From positions 1,860,001 through 1,924,000 of the forward strand of contig NZ_CP138920.1 in the NCBI RefSeq assembly GCF_047123815.1: a stretch of 64,000 bases of DNA, written 5' to 3'. The notes beneath the pieces are model-generated. The model saw nothing but the letters and a program-made list of their open reading frames with translations, searched no databases and was not told the DNA's origin. Of the stretch, positions 42,333-51,008 are shown piece after piece (within the stretch, counting starts at the first letter, position 1; every line of letters begins with the position of its first letter). A program made the translations under genes and the position numbers. Source of the stretch: Maricaulis sp017643475. Its GTDB lineage: Bacteria; Pseudomonadota; Alphaproteobacteria; Caulobacterales; Maricaulaceae.

Positions 42333-42797
42333 TCATCGTGTCAGCGTGCCGTCGATGACATAGGCGAGGACGTCTGCGACCTGTTCAGGCTTTGTGCAGG
42401 TGGCCAGCGCTGCAGCGTCCACCTCCTTCATCGGATGGGTCAGGCTGTCATCGCGCAGGGTAATGAGGGGCGTGCCGATCGCGGCGGTGTAACCCGCATC
42501 GAAAGCGGCATTCCACTGGCGATATTTCTCGCCGAAGCGCACGACGACCACGTCCGCCCGATCCAGCAGGGTGCGGGTCCGGATTGCGTTCAGCTTGGCG
42601 CCCTTGTGGTCGCGCCAGAAGGGCTTGTCTTACTCGCCCATGATCACGGCGCCGCAATCATCACTGTCCTCGTGCACCATGACCGGGCCGACAAAGTCGA
42701 CTGGCAGGTTCATGGTCTTGACGGCGTCGACAATGCGCTCGCGCCAGTCGGTATGGATCTCGCCCGACAGATAGACTGTCCAGATTGCTTCACTCAT
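42333..42797 (-). pseudogene. ytoQ: YtoQ-family gene with an in-frame TAA
   Basis: A single 154-codon frame reads as the YtoQ family (nucleoside 2-deoxyribosyltransferase-like fold): IWTVYLSGEIHTDWRERIVDA, VDFVGPVMVHEDSDDCGAVIMGE, then TAA at 42630-42632, then DKPFWRDHKGAKLNAIRTRTLLDRADVVVVRFGEKYRQWNAAFDAGY and ADVLAYVIDGTL. An acidic residue is usual at the stop position, so a GAA-to-TAA change is the simplest cause. Its ATG overlaps the dapF stop by 4 bp. The first 55 residues and last 98 cannot each make the complete fold. Confidence 0.85.
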
Positions 42798-43636
42798 CCT
42801 GTGTCTCCCCCGGAGTTTGTTATCGTCAGGTGGATTTCGCCCTCGTCCTCGACCGGGCCGGTCATGATCACGTGGTTGTCGCTTTCACGCCATTCAATGA
42901 TCAGCTCCCCGCCATCCGCCATGATAGAGGCCTTGCGTTCAGCGAGGCCGCGGCGGTGTGCAGCGACCAGGGTCGCGCATGCGGCGGTGCCACACGCCGC
43001 GGTTATGCCTACACCGCGTTCCCACACGCGAAGCCGGATATGGGCCCGATCATAGATCTGGGCGAAACTGGCATTGACCTTTTCCGGGAAGATCGGATCC
43101 AGCTCGACTTCCGGACCCAGCCGGTCGACCGGGAACGTCTCGACATCGCGAATGAAGAAGACAGCGTGCGGATTGCCCATATTCACGGCGCCCGGTCGTT
43201 CTATGGCGATACCGTCCGCCTCGAAGCTGACACCCATCTCCACGGTGTCCAACTCCCGGGCAAGCGGGATGTTCTGCCAGCCGAGTCGTGGCTGGCCCAT
43301 GTCGACGCTGACCTGCATCTCGCCGGCATTGCGGGCAAATAGCAACCCGCCTGCCGTCGCGATTGCGACCGTATCGGCCCCGCTTTCCTGCAACAGAACC
43401 CAGCCTGCGGCGCGGGTCCCATTGCCACAGGCGCCGACCTGGTCTCCATCCGCGTTCCAGATGCGCATGAAGGCATCGCCGGTATCGCTGTCCTCCAGCG
43501 CCAGCAACTGGTCGAACGCGTGCTGCTGTGCCCATCGGCGCACAGTTTCCGGGCCGATCTCCAGGAAACCGGCCTGGCCCCGGGCATCGATCAGGATGAA
43601 GCGGTTGCCCGCGCCGTTCATTTTTCTCGCAATCAT
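42794..43636 (-). CDS. dapF: Diaminopimelate epimerase
   Basis: A 280-aa enzyme that interconverts LL- and meso-diaminopimelate for lysine and peptidoglycan. The two active-site Cys are visible in GACGNGTRAAGWV (residue ~73) and GITAACGTAACATLV (~220); N-terminal KMNGAGNRFILIDARG and GAVNMGNPHAVFFI are family hallmarks. The start was set at ATG 43634-43636, since MIARKMNGAGN corresponds to the standard N-terminus; an upstream extension is non-homologous. It overlaps the ytoQ start. Confidence 0.95.
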   Translation of the reverse strand: MIARKMNGAGNRFILIDARGQAGFLEIGPETVRRWAQQHAFDQLLALEDSDTGDAFMRIWNADGDQVGACGNGTRAAGWVLLQESGADTVAIATAGGLLFARNAGEMQVSVDMGQPRLGWQNIPLARELDTVEMGVSFEADGIAIERPGAVNMGNPHAVFFIRDVETFPVDRLGPEVELDPIFPEKVNASFAQIYDRAHIRLRVWERGVGITAACGTAACATLVAAHRRGLAERKASIMADGGELIIEWRESDNHVIMTGPVEDEGEIHLTITNSGGDTG

Positions 43637-43721
43637 GTGCTTCGCATACCGCCGAGGCCGCTTTACGTCCAGCACCGGTCTGGTCTTAACTGCGTCGGGA
43701 ACTTTTCTAGGGGAGCTCGAG

Positions 43722-45911
43722 ATGTCGAGACGTATCGCGACTTGGTCAGCGGCGATCAGCGCGCTGACGATTGCAGCCTGCAGCCCGTCACAGCCAGGAG
43801 ACCAGGAAACAGTGGCCAGCGACACTGAAACCGAAAACACCGGGCGCCAGATCGTCCAGATCGATCCCAGCAATGACCCGCGGGTCTGGCTGGAAGAGGT
43901 CGAGGGCGAGGATGCCATGGTCTGGGTCGAAGGCCAGAATGAACGCACTTATGAACGCCTCCAGGGTGATGCGCTCTACCAGGAGCTCTTCGATGAGGCG
44001 CTCTCGATCTATGAGAGCAATGACCGTATTCCTTACGGCTCTTTTTATGCCGGTTATGTCTGGAATTTCTGGCAGGACGCCGAGAATACGCATGGCCTCT
44101 GGCGTCGTACCTCGCTGGAAAGCTATCTCTCTGACAGCCCGGACTGGGATGTAATCCTGGACCTGGATGCCCTGTCCGAAGCGGAAGGCCGTAACTGGGT
44201 CTGGCGGGGATCCAACTGCCTGACTCCGGATTATGACCGCTGTATCCTGACGCTGTCGGACGGTGGTTCCGATGCCGCGGTTCGCCGCGAATTCCTGATC
44301 TCCGAACGCGCCTTTGTCGAGGACGGTTTCATTACGCCGGAATCCAAGGGCGGTATCGACTGGATCGACGAGAACACGGTGATGATCGGTCTTGCCATCG
44401 GTGAGGAAGACAGCACGGATTCCGGTTATGCCAGTGTCGCCTATCGCTGGGAACGGGGCACGCCGTATGAAAGCGCCACCGAGATCATTCGCGGCGATCG
44501 CACGGACGTCGCCATGTGGGGCTTCCGCATGGAAGACAGCGACGGCACCGCCTACATGATGATGAGCCAGGCCGTCACCTTCTATGACACGGTGTACTGG
44601 CATCTGCCCGATGGCGGCGAGCCGATGCAGATGCCTCTGCCGGCCAAGTCGTCCCTGCGGGCCCTTTACCAGGACCAGCTGGTCTTCACGGTCGAGGAAG
44701 ACTGGACCCCGGTCGAGGGTGGTACGACTTACGCCCAGGGCTCGGTTCTGTCCTTCTCTATGTCGGAATTCGCGGCCAATGGTGAACTGCCTCAGGTCTT
44801 CACCGTCTACATGCCGCGAGAGCGCCAGTCCGTCGGCTCGATCCAGTCGACCCGTTCTGCCCTGCTCATGGCGATCGACGAGAATGTTGTTGGCGGTATC
44901 GAGGCGTTCAGCTTCGCGGGTGACGAATGGACCTCCGAATCCGTTCCGGTCCCGGAAAACCTGACCTTGTCGATCAGCTCTGCGGACAGCGGCGAGGATA
45001 TCTTCTTCTTCAATGCCGAGGGCTTCCTGACGCCGGACACGCTCTACATGGGCAATGTCGCCGACATGACCGTTAACCCGATCAAGTCGATCCCGGAGCG
45101 TTTCAATGCCGAGGGCCTGATCGTGGAACAGCTGGAGTCCACGTCTGCGGACGGCACGCGCATCCCGTATTTCGTGGTCCGCCACGAAGATACGGTGATG
45201 GATGGGTCCACGCCGACGCTGCTCTATGCCTATGGCGGTTTCGAGGTGTCCATCCGTCCAAGCTATTCCGGCTCCCGCGGGCGTCTGTGGCTGGAGCGCG
45301 GCGGCGCCTATGTCGTAGCCAATATCCGCGGTGGTGGCGAGTTCGGCCCGTCCTGGCACCAGGCTGGTCTGAAAATGGATCGCCAGCGTATCTATGACGA
45401 CCTTATCTCGGTTGCCGAGGACATGCATACGCGTGGCCTTACGAGCCCGCGTCGCACGGCCGTCTATGGCGGATCCAATGGCGGCCTGCTGACCGGTGTC
45501 ATGTATACCCAGCGTCCGGACCTGTGGAATGCCGTGGTCTCGGCGGTTCCGCTGCTGGACATGCTGCGTTTCCACACCCTGTTGGCCGGGGCGTCCTGGA
45601 TGGGCGAATACGGCAATCCGGAAGATCCGGATGAGGGCAGTTTCCTGCGCTCGATCTCGCCCTACCACAATGTGGATGCGAACGGCGATTATCCGGAAAT
45701 CTACATCTACACCTCAACCAAGGATGACCGCGTCCATCCGGGCCATGCCCGCAAGATGGCGCACCTCCTGGAAGAGCTTGGCCATGAGTATCTCTATTAC
45801 GAGAACACCGAGGGCGGTCATGCCGCCGCAGCGGACCTCTCCGAGTATGCCCGCCGCGACGCTATGCTCTACACCTTCCTGATGCAGAACCTTATGGGTG
45901 AAGACGAATAG
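43722..45911 (+). CDS. Prolyl oligopeptidase-family serine peptidase (S9A)
   Basis: A 729-aa exported lipoprotein-like peptidase (lipobox ALTIAACSPS). An N-terminal seven-bladed propeller (about 60-430, beginning DPRVWLEEVEGEDAMVWVEGQNERT) precedes the alpha/beta-hydrolase domain. Catalytic Ser is in GGSNGGLLTGVM, Asp in STKDDRVHPGHARK and His in TEGGHAAA. PYFVVRHEDTVMDGSTPTLLYAYGGFEV is the S9A oxyanion region. It cleaves after proline in peptides. The start ATG 43722 has AGGGGAGC upstream; the longer frame that overlaps dapF is not homologous. It ends with a terminator. Confidence 0.93.
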   Translation: MSRRIATWSAAISALTIAACSPSQPGDQETVASDTETENTGRQIVQIDPSNDPRVWLEEVEGEDAMVWVEGQNERTYERLQGDALYQELFDEALSIYESNDRIPYGSFYAGYVWNFWQDAENTHGLWRRTSLESYLSDSPDWDVILDLDALSEAEGRNWVWRGSNCLTPDYDRCILTLSDGGSDAAVRREFLISERAFVEDGFITPESKGGIDWIDENTVMIGLAIGEEDSTDSGYASVAYRWERGTPYESATEIIRGDRTDVAMWGFRMEDSDGTAYMMMSQAVTFYDTVYWHLPDGGEPMQMPLPAKSSLRALYQDQLVFTVEEDWTPVEGGTTYAQGSVLSFSMSEFAANGELPQVFTVYMPRERQSVGSIQSTRSALLMAIDENVVGGIEAFSFAGDEWTSESVPVPENLTLSISSADSGEDIFFFNAEGFLTPDTLYMGNVADMTVNPIKSIPERFNAEGLIVEQLESTSADGTRIPYFVVRHEDTVMDGSTPTLLYAYGGFEVSIRPSYSGSRGRLWLERGGAYVVANIRGGGEFGPSWHQAGLKMDRQRIYDDLISVAEDMHTRGLTSPRRTAVYGGSNGGLLTGVMYTQRPDLWNAVVSAVPLLDMLRFHTLLAGASWMGEYGNPEDPDEGSFLRSISPYHNVDANGDYPEIYIYTSTKDDRVHPGHARKMAHLLEELGHEYLYYENTEGGHAAAADLSEYARRDAMLYTFLMQNLMGEDE

Positions 45912-45931
45912 GAGCCATGTTGCTCCACAGG

Positions 45932-45966
45932 AAAACCCCCGGCAGCGATGCCGGGGGTTTTTTATT
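45932..45966 (+). terminator. Intrinsic terminator after the prolyl oligopeptidase gene
   Basis: A 12-bp perfect stem AAAACCCCCGGC / GCCGGGGGTTTT with loop AGCGAT, then TTTATT. Confidence 0.9.
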
Positions 45967-45968
45967 GC

Positions 45969-46085
45969 CCCTCATCGCCCCTTCGGGGCACTTCTCCCCT
46001 CGGGGGAGAAGGATGGTGATGTTGGGTTGTCCCTCTCCCCATGGGGAGAGGTCGAGCGAAGCGAGGGTGAGGGGCGTGAGCGAAG
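45969..46085. repeat. Composite palindromic intergenic repeat
   Basis: Three palindromic modules in a row: GCCCCTTCGGGGC (about 45977-45989), CTTCTCCCCTCGGGGGAGAAG (45991-46011), and the perfect CCTCTCCCCATGGGGAGAGG (46032-46051). They are followed by the tail GTCGAGCGAAGCGAGGGTGAGGGG. Similar mosaic elements recur between genes in many alphaproteobacterial genomes (REP/intergenic palindromic type). No coding potential. Confidence 0.75.
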
Positions 46086-46095
46086 GGAACAAAGA

Positions 46096-46130
46096 AAACC
46101 CCCGGGATTGCTCCCGGGGTTTCATCAAAG
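46096..46130 (-). terminator. Intrinsic terminator for the NTF2-like gene
   Basis: On the minus strand, AAACCCCGGGA / TCCCGGGGGTTTT with a GCAA loop, then TCTTTGTT. It lies just past the stop of the NTF2-like gene. Confidence 0.8.
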
Positions 46131-46146
46131 ACAGGTCAGCGCAGAA

Positions 46147-46668
46147 TTACCGGGCGCCGCTGTATACAAACGCCTCGTCGACCTGGATGTCCTCGGTCTG
46201 CTGGCGCCAGAGGATGGAGGCGATTTTCCATTCGCCCTCGATCTTGAACAGGGTGATGAAATTGACCCCGATCAGGAAGACCTCGCCGGTTCGGCCATTG
46301 GTGCCTTCATAGGATGAGCGTGCCACGGCGATCTCGCCCCAGATGTCAATATCGGTGCGGGTCGCGGTTTCGTCGAAACCGTTCTCGACCAGCCATTCGC
46401 CCGAGCGTTCGATGTAACCTTCAACACCGAACACCATGCCGCGTCCCTGGCCGTCAGGTCCGGCACCAACCGCGCCCATGGATGCGTTTTCGACAAACAG
46501 CGAGCGCATGCGATTAAAATCGCGCGCCTCACCGACCGGACCGGAAATGACGTCGTAGAGTGCATTGATGGTGGTCTCGATATCGGAACGATCATCGGCA
46601 AAGGCCGGAGCAGCCACTAGGCTGGCCAGCGTTGCTGCAGCAACAGCAAGTGTCTTGAGTATTTTCAT
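46147..46668 (-). CDS. Secreted NTF2-like (SnoaL-type) protein
   Basis: A 173-aa protein with a signal peptide (TLAVAAATLASLVAAPAFADD) and a cone-shaped NTF2-like fold: DIETTINALYDVISGPVGEARDFNRMRSLFVENASM, GVEGYIERSGEWLVENGFDETATRTDIDIWGEIAVARSSYEG and FIGVNFITLFKIEGEWKIASILW. Such periplasmic members have no assigned reaction. GGAGGGGAT precedes the ATG. Followed by its own terminator and a palindromic repeat. Confidence 0.78.
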   Translation of the reverse strand: MKILKTLAVAAATLASLVAAPAFADDRSDIETTINALYDVISGPVGEARDFNRMRSLFVENASMGAVGAGPDGQGRGMVFGVEGYIERSGEWLVENGFDETATRTDIDIWGEIAVARSSYEGTNGRTGEVFLIGVNFITLFKIEGEWKIASILWRQQTEDIQVDEAFVYSGAR

Positions 46669-46743
46669 GAATCCCCTCCAGAAGATGTGCCTACAGGCTC
46701 CACCATCTGGCCGGAGATTGGCAAGTTACGGGTTTGACAGGCT

Positions 46744-48426
46744 CTAGCTCGCCAGCTGTTGCAGCATCGTCTGGATGTTCACCAGCTTGGGGCGGGCTTC
46801 CGGGGTCTGGGCTTCTTTCAGGCCCATTTCCGATTTGATCTGGCGCAGGGCGCGGGCCTGGGCGTCAGTGCGGCACTGGCCGGCGGGCAGGGCACCTGCG
46901 GTGGCGAGTTTCAAAAGGCCCTCGGCCTTGTCCAGCGCGGGGCGCGGGCCGGCTTCCACGGCGTTGAGGATCTTGGTGTCATCGATGATCTTCAAGCCCA
47001 TCTGGTCGATCATGCCGGAGAGGTCGGCCTTGTCGGCTTCATTGAACTTGCTGCGCAGGATACGGGTCTGGTGCGAGGTCAGAAGCGACATGCGTTCCAG
47101 AGGCTTGCCGTCGCCGCGCACAAAATACTGGTCAGTCTGGTTTGACCCTAGCGCGGTGCGGACATATCCGGCGAGTTTCGCCTTGTTGGCATCGCCAACG
47201 ATGTTTTCTTCCAGCTGCAGGAGCCGGTCCAGCTCTTCACTGGCGTCGTTGGAGAAGCGCAGGAGCTCGTCGATCGTCTCCGGCTGCAAGAGGCGGGCGG
47301 AGCGGGCGGTAAAGGCCTTGCTCATCTGGTCCAGCGGCAGGTCCTGGCCCGCACAGGTCACCAGTTTCTGTGCCAGTTCACGCGCCAGGCGAACTTCCTC
47401 GCGCACACTTTTGGGGCGCAGGCGTTTGGGCTTTTCCAGTTCCTTGAGCAGGCGTTGACCGATGTATGTGCGACACTCGTCGAGTTCACCCGCAGAGATG
47501 CGTTTGGCCATACGGCGCGCGCCGCTGGGGGCCATGTTCATCGCGTCGGCGTGCGGGTCGCCGTCATAAAGACAGATCAGCCGCTCAATCGTCTCGCCCA
47601 GATCATTACACTTGCCCAGAAGCGCCTCGCCCCCGGCTTCAAACCCGATGACGTCGGCCAGATACCCGTCCACTTCGGCGCGGGCAAATTCACGGGCCTT
47701 TTCGTCCTCCGGCAATTGTTCAGACATGTCGAGCAGAGCGTCGAGCTTGTCCCCATAGCTGCGCTTGCCCATGAGCGCGTCGGCCATGGCGCCGCGCAGC
47801 GTATAGGCGCGACTGTCCTTGGCGTGGATATCGGCCGCTACTTCCGCAAAATCCTTGCCCTTGGGATAGGTCGGAATGCGACCGTCGCGCTGGTCCTTGT
47901 AGATGCGTTTCAGACCGCGCTGGACCAGGTCATTGAGCTGTTTGACGAACGTCTGGACATCCGCATCGCTGTCCTGGGCGCTGGCCACGGCGATCTTTTG
48001 TACGGCGTGCTGAAGTTCGGTGCCGGAGGCCTCCAGCGTTTCCACCAGGTCCGGCCGGTGCAACAATTCCATCGGAACGGCCTTATTGCGCTCGAACCAG
48101 CCGGTCAGGGAGCGGCGGATGGTTTCGCGGGCGTGTGGCTTGGCGAGATCATCCGGCGTCAGGCAGGGAAGGGTGGCTTCCCGGTCATTATCGGTCTCGA
48201 TCTGGTAGCGGTCATGGCCGCCCTCGAAAATCGGTACCGAACGGAACTTGCGTTCGCCGTCGTCGAAATTTTCCTTAGTGACCAGGACTGAGCCGTCCTT
48301 GAACTCGCGCAACAGGGCGTGCGCCTTGCGAATGGCATCGTCGCGAACCGGAAGCGCGTCATGCAATGCCCAGCCCGCATTGCGGTTCTTCTTCAGGAAG
48401 ATTTCGAAGTGAAGCTCTTTGCTCAT
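46744..48426 (-). CDS. Conserved protein of unknown function divergent from chvI
   Basis: A 560-aa soluble, highly charged, mostly helical protein with no signal peptide or TM segment. Distinct blocks: an N-terminal alpha/beta region (ELHFEIFLKKNRNAGWALHDALPVRDDAIRKAHALLREFKDGSVLVTKENFDDGERKFRSVPIFEGG), then long helical stretches (AGELDECRTYIGQRLLKELEKPKRLRPKSVREEVRLARELAQKLV; SARLLQPETIDELLRFSNDASEELDRLLQLEENIVGDANKAKLAGYV). I do not recognise a family. It is transcribed divergently from chvI with 159 bp between starts, so shared control with the ChvIG system is possible. Confidence 0.65.
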   Translation of the reverse strand: MSKELHFEIFLKKNRNAGWALHDALPVRDDAIRKAHALLREFKDGSVLVTKENFDDGERKFRSVPIFEGGHDRYQIETDNDREATLPCLTPDDLAKPHARETIRRSLTGWFERNKAVPMELLHRPDLVETLEASGTELQHAVQKIAVASAQDSDADVQTFVKQLNDLVQRGLKRIYKDQRDGRIPTYPKGKDFAEVAADIHAKDSRAYTLRGAMADALMGKRSYGDKLDALLDMSEQLPEDEKAREFARAEVDGYLADVIGFEAGGEALLGKCNDLGETIERLICLYDGDPHADAMNMAPSGARRMAKRISAGELDECRTYIGQRLLKELEKPKRLRPKSVREEVRLARELAQKLVTCAGQDLPLDQMSKAFTARSARLLQPETIDELLRFSNDASEELDRLLQLEENIVGDANKAKLAGYVRTALGSNQTDQYFVRGDGKPLERMSLLTSHQTRILRSKFNEADKADLSGMIDQMGLKIIDDTKILNAVEAGPRPALDKAEGLLKLATAGALPAGQCRTDAQARALRQIKSEMGLKEAQTPEARPKLVNIQTMLQQLAS

Positions 48427-48585
48427 GGTCCTGCCCCTTGTGCATTAACCATCGCAGATTTGGTTTAAGACGGAGTGAACCTGGGGTTTTGCCGCGTTTG
48501 CCGCTTGGCGTGTTGCGCCGGACGCGTCTATGCTTTCAGGCGAAGACCACGACAGCTGCGCACATGCGCGAACTGCGGAGACGGT

Positions 48586-49299
48586 ATGGCTACCATCGCG
48601 CTCGTCGATGACGACGAGAATATCATCACCTCGGTGTCCATCTTCCTGGAAGACCAGGGCTATAATGTTCGAACCTATAATGATGGCGCGTCGGCCCTGA
48701 CCGCCCTGGCCGATGATCCGCCGGATTTGGGTATCTTCGATATCAAGATGCCGCGCATGGACGGTCTGGAATTGCTGCGCCGTTTGCGCCAGTCCTCCAA
48801 CCTGCCGGTGATCTTCCTGACCTCCAAGGATGACGAGTTCGACGAGGCGCTCGGTCTCAATCTCGGCGCCGATGACTATATCGCCAAACCCTTCTCCCAG
48901 CGCCTGTTGGGTGAGCGGGTGAAGGCGGTGTTGCGTCGTGCACGCTCGTCCAACGAGCCTATCACGCCGAACAATGTGCTCGAACCGGGCGACAGCAAGC
49001 CGCTGGAACGGGGCAAGCTGCTGCTCGACCCGAACCGACACGCCTGTTCCTGGGAAGGCGAACCTGTTCGCCTGACGGTCACAGAATTCCTGATTCTGCA
49101 GGCCCTGGCCACGCGTCCGGGTTATGTCAAAAGCCGTGATAACCTGATGGACGCGGCCTATGACGACCAGGTCTATGTCGATGACCGTACCATCGACAGC
49201 CATATCAAGCGCATCCGCAAGAAATTCCGGGAAGTCGACAAGTCGTTCGACTCGATCGAGACGCTCTATGGCGTTGGATACAGATACAAAGAGGACTAG
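48586..49299 (+). CDS. chvI: Response regulator ChvI
   Basis: A 237-aa OmpR/PhoB-type regulator. Receiver: VDDDENI, FDIKMPRMDG with phospho-acceptor Asp52, FLTSKDDEFDEALGLNLGADDYIAKPFSQRLL. The winged helix (residues 140-235) is EPVRLTVTEFLILQALATRPGYVKSRDNLMDAAYDDQVYVDDRTIDSHIKRIRKKFR. ChvI controls envelope and acid-stress responses in alphaproteobacteria. The start at ATG 48586 fits the family N-terminus with CGGAGA in front. It overlaps chvG by 32 bp. Confidence 0.93.
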   Translation: MATIALVDDDENIITSVSIFLEDQGYNVRTYNDGASALTALADDPPDLGIFDIKMPRMDGLELLRRLRQSSNLPVIFLTSKDDEFDEALGLNLGADDYIAKPFSQRLLGERVKAVLRRARSSNEPITPNNVLEPGDSKPLERGKLLLDPNRHACSWEGEPVRLTVTEFLILQALATRPGYVKSRDNLMDAAYDDQVYVDDRTIDSHIKRIRKKFREVDKSFDSIETLYGVGYRYKED

Positions 49300-50938
49300 C
49301 GCCTCTCCGTCTCAGCTCAAGCAATTGGGTCGAGCCCTGGTCCAATGGATTCAGGGCGCGGGCCCGTCTGCATCCTCGCGTCTGGCGCAACTGATCCTCA
49401 TCGCCAATCTCCTGGCGCTGGGTGTGCTGATCTTCGGCATGCTGGCGCTGACGGAGACCCGTCGTGGTCTGGTCAATGCAAAGCTCGATTCCCTGACTGC
49501 TCAGGGCGAGTTGATCGCCAACGTGCTGGCAGAGGGGGCCGCTGTTGGTATTCCCACTCCGGCGCTGAACAATGCCGATGCGCGCGCGCTGTTGCGCCAG
49601 CTCTATGTGCCCGAAGAATCGCGCGTTTTGTTGTTCGATAAATCGGGTGAGACGATTGCCGACAGTCACTTGCTGGCAGATGTGTTTGAAACCCAGATGT
49701 TGCCGCCACCGGAGGGCGAAACCCCGGACCTGGCAGCTGCAGCGCGAGACTTGCCGACACGTATTCTCGACGGTTTCTCGTCCATTCTTTCCTCGCCGGA
49801 AGAGCGTGCTGCGCTCGACCGGAACCTGCAGGAGGAAGTGCGCCAGGTAATCGCCGGGGAACGAATTGCCGGTGTGCGTCGCGACGCGGAAGGTCGCCGC
49901 GTGGTGTCCGTTTCCATCCCCATTCAGCCGGTGCGGGCGGTGATCGGTGTGGTCACAATGGAGTCCTATGACCTCGACAGCCTGATCGAAGCAGAACGTC
50001 GCGCGCTGCTGCCCTTCATGCTGATCGCCATTGTGGTGACGGCAATGTCCTCACTGGCGCTCACTGTCTTCATCGCCCGGCCCATCCGCCGTCTGGCGCG
50101 AGCTGCTGACGAGGCACGGCGCGCGGGGGGGCGCCGAGTGAGCATGCCGGATCTACGCTCCCGCAGGGACGAGATCGGCGAGCTGGGCGTTTCGCTCTCT
50201 GAAATGACCGAGGCGCTGTATGACCGTCTCGATGCGATTGAGCGATTTGCGGCGGATGTCGCTCACGAGCTGAAAAATCCGCTTACCTCGATCCGGTCGG
50301 CCGCGGAAATCCTGCCCCGGGCCAAGGATGATGAGCGCCGGGAGCGCCTGCTCGCAGTGATCGCCAATGATGTCAGCAGGCTCGATCGCCTGATTACGGA
50401 TATTTCCCGGGCCTCCCGCGTGGATGCGGAGCTGGCGCGTGAAGATGTCGAGCCGTTTGATCTGTGTGGCCTGCTGAGCGAACTGGCGGATACCTATAAC
50501 GAGGCCGATGGCCGTGAGGTCGAGCTGGTCTTCACCAATGAAGTTCGCAATGGCCTGGTCATGGGACGCGAAGTGCCGCTGGGGCAGGTTTTTCGCAATC
50601 TGATCGACAATGGGCTGACCTTTTCTCCACAAGGCGGCAGGATCGAGATCTTCGCTCGGCGCGGACATCGTCATGGCAAGGCCAGTCTGGTGATCACGGT
50701 CGAGGATGAAGGTCCGGGCATTCCCGAGGAAAACCTCGAGACCATTTTTGAGCGTTTTTATACTGAGCGCCCCAGGGGTGCGGCATTTGGATCCCATTCC
50801 GGACTGGGCCTGGCGATCTCCCGGCAGATCGTGAAAGCGCATGGCGGTCAGATTTATGCTGTAAATAGAACAGGTTCCGAGGGACAGGTTTTGGGGGCAC
50901 GTTTCACCGTCGACCTGCCCGCAGCGCCCGCGACCTGA
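49268..50938 (+). CDS. chvG: Sensor histidine kinase ChvG
   Basis: A 556-aa inner-membrane kinase: TM1 (AQLILIANLLALGVLIFGMLAL), a periplasmic sensor of ~200 residues (stimulus domain VLLFDKSGETIADSHLLADVF, GVRRDAEGRRVVSVSIPIQPVRAVIGVV), TM2 (FMLIAIVVTAMSSLALTVFIA), HAMP (PIRRLARAADEAR), H-box FAADVAHELKNPLTSIRSAAEI, and ATP-binding boxes FRNLIDNGLTFS, VEDEGPGIPEENLETIFERFY and GLGLAISRQIVKAHGG. It pairs with ChvI. The start ATG 49268 lies inside the end of chvI; no better ribosome-binding site exists downstream. Confidence 0.93.
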   Translation: MALDTDTKRTSASPSQLKQLGRALVQWIQGAGPSASSRLAQLILIANLLALGVLIFGMLALTETRRGLVNAKLDSLTAQGELIANVLAEGAAVGIPTPALNNADARALLRQLYVPEESRVLLFDKSGETIADSHLLADVFETQMLPPPEGETPDLAAAARDLPTRILDGFSSILSSPEERAALDRNLQEEVRQVIAGERIAGVRRDAEGRRVVSVSIPIQPVRAVIGVVTMESYDLDSLIEAERRALLPFMLIAIVVTAMSSLALTVFIARPIRRLARAADEARRAGGRRVSMPDLRSRRDEIGELGVSLSEMTEALYDRLDAIERFAADVAHELKNPLTSIRSAAEILPRAKDDERRERLLAVIANDVSRLDRLITDISRASRVDAELAREDVEPFDLCGLLSELADTYNEADGREVELVFTNEVRNGLVMGREVPLGQVFRNLIDNGLTFSPQGGRIEIFARRGHRHGKASLVITVEDEGPGIPEENLETIFERFYTERPRGAAFGSHSGLGLAISRQIVKAHGGQIYAVNRTGSEGQVLGARFTVDLPAAPAT

Positions 50939-51008
50939 TGTTTCGCATGACAAGATTGCAAAAAGGCGCTTCCCCGGCGGGCCAATGCGCGTTTAGATGA
51001 TTCACATG

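Noticed and set aside
42321..42345. Hairpin GACGATG...CATCGTG between ytoQ and the propeller gene
   Set aside because: No T-run on either strand, so not supported as a terminator, and too short to call as anything else.
43788..45668. 626-codon minus-strand open frame across the prolyl oligopeptidase gene
   Set aside because: The translation has no recognisable domain, while the plus frame has all catalytic motifs.
50940..51002. 20-codon frame between chvG and the EIIA gene as a remnant of hprK
   Set aside because: Its translation (MFRMTRLQKGASPAGQ...) shows none of the HPr kinase motifs.
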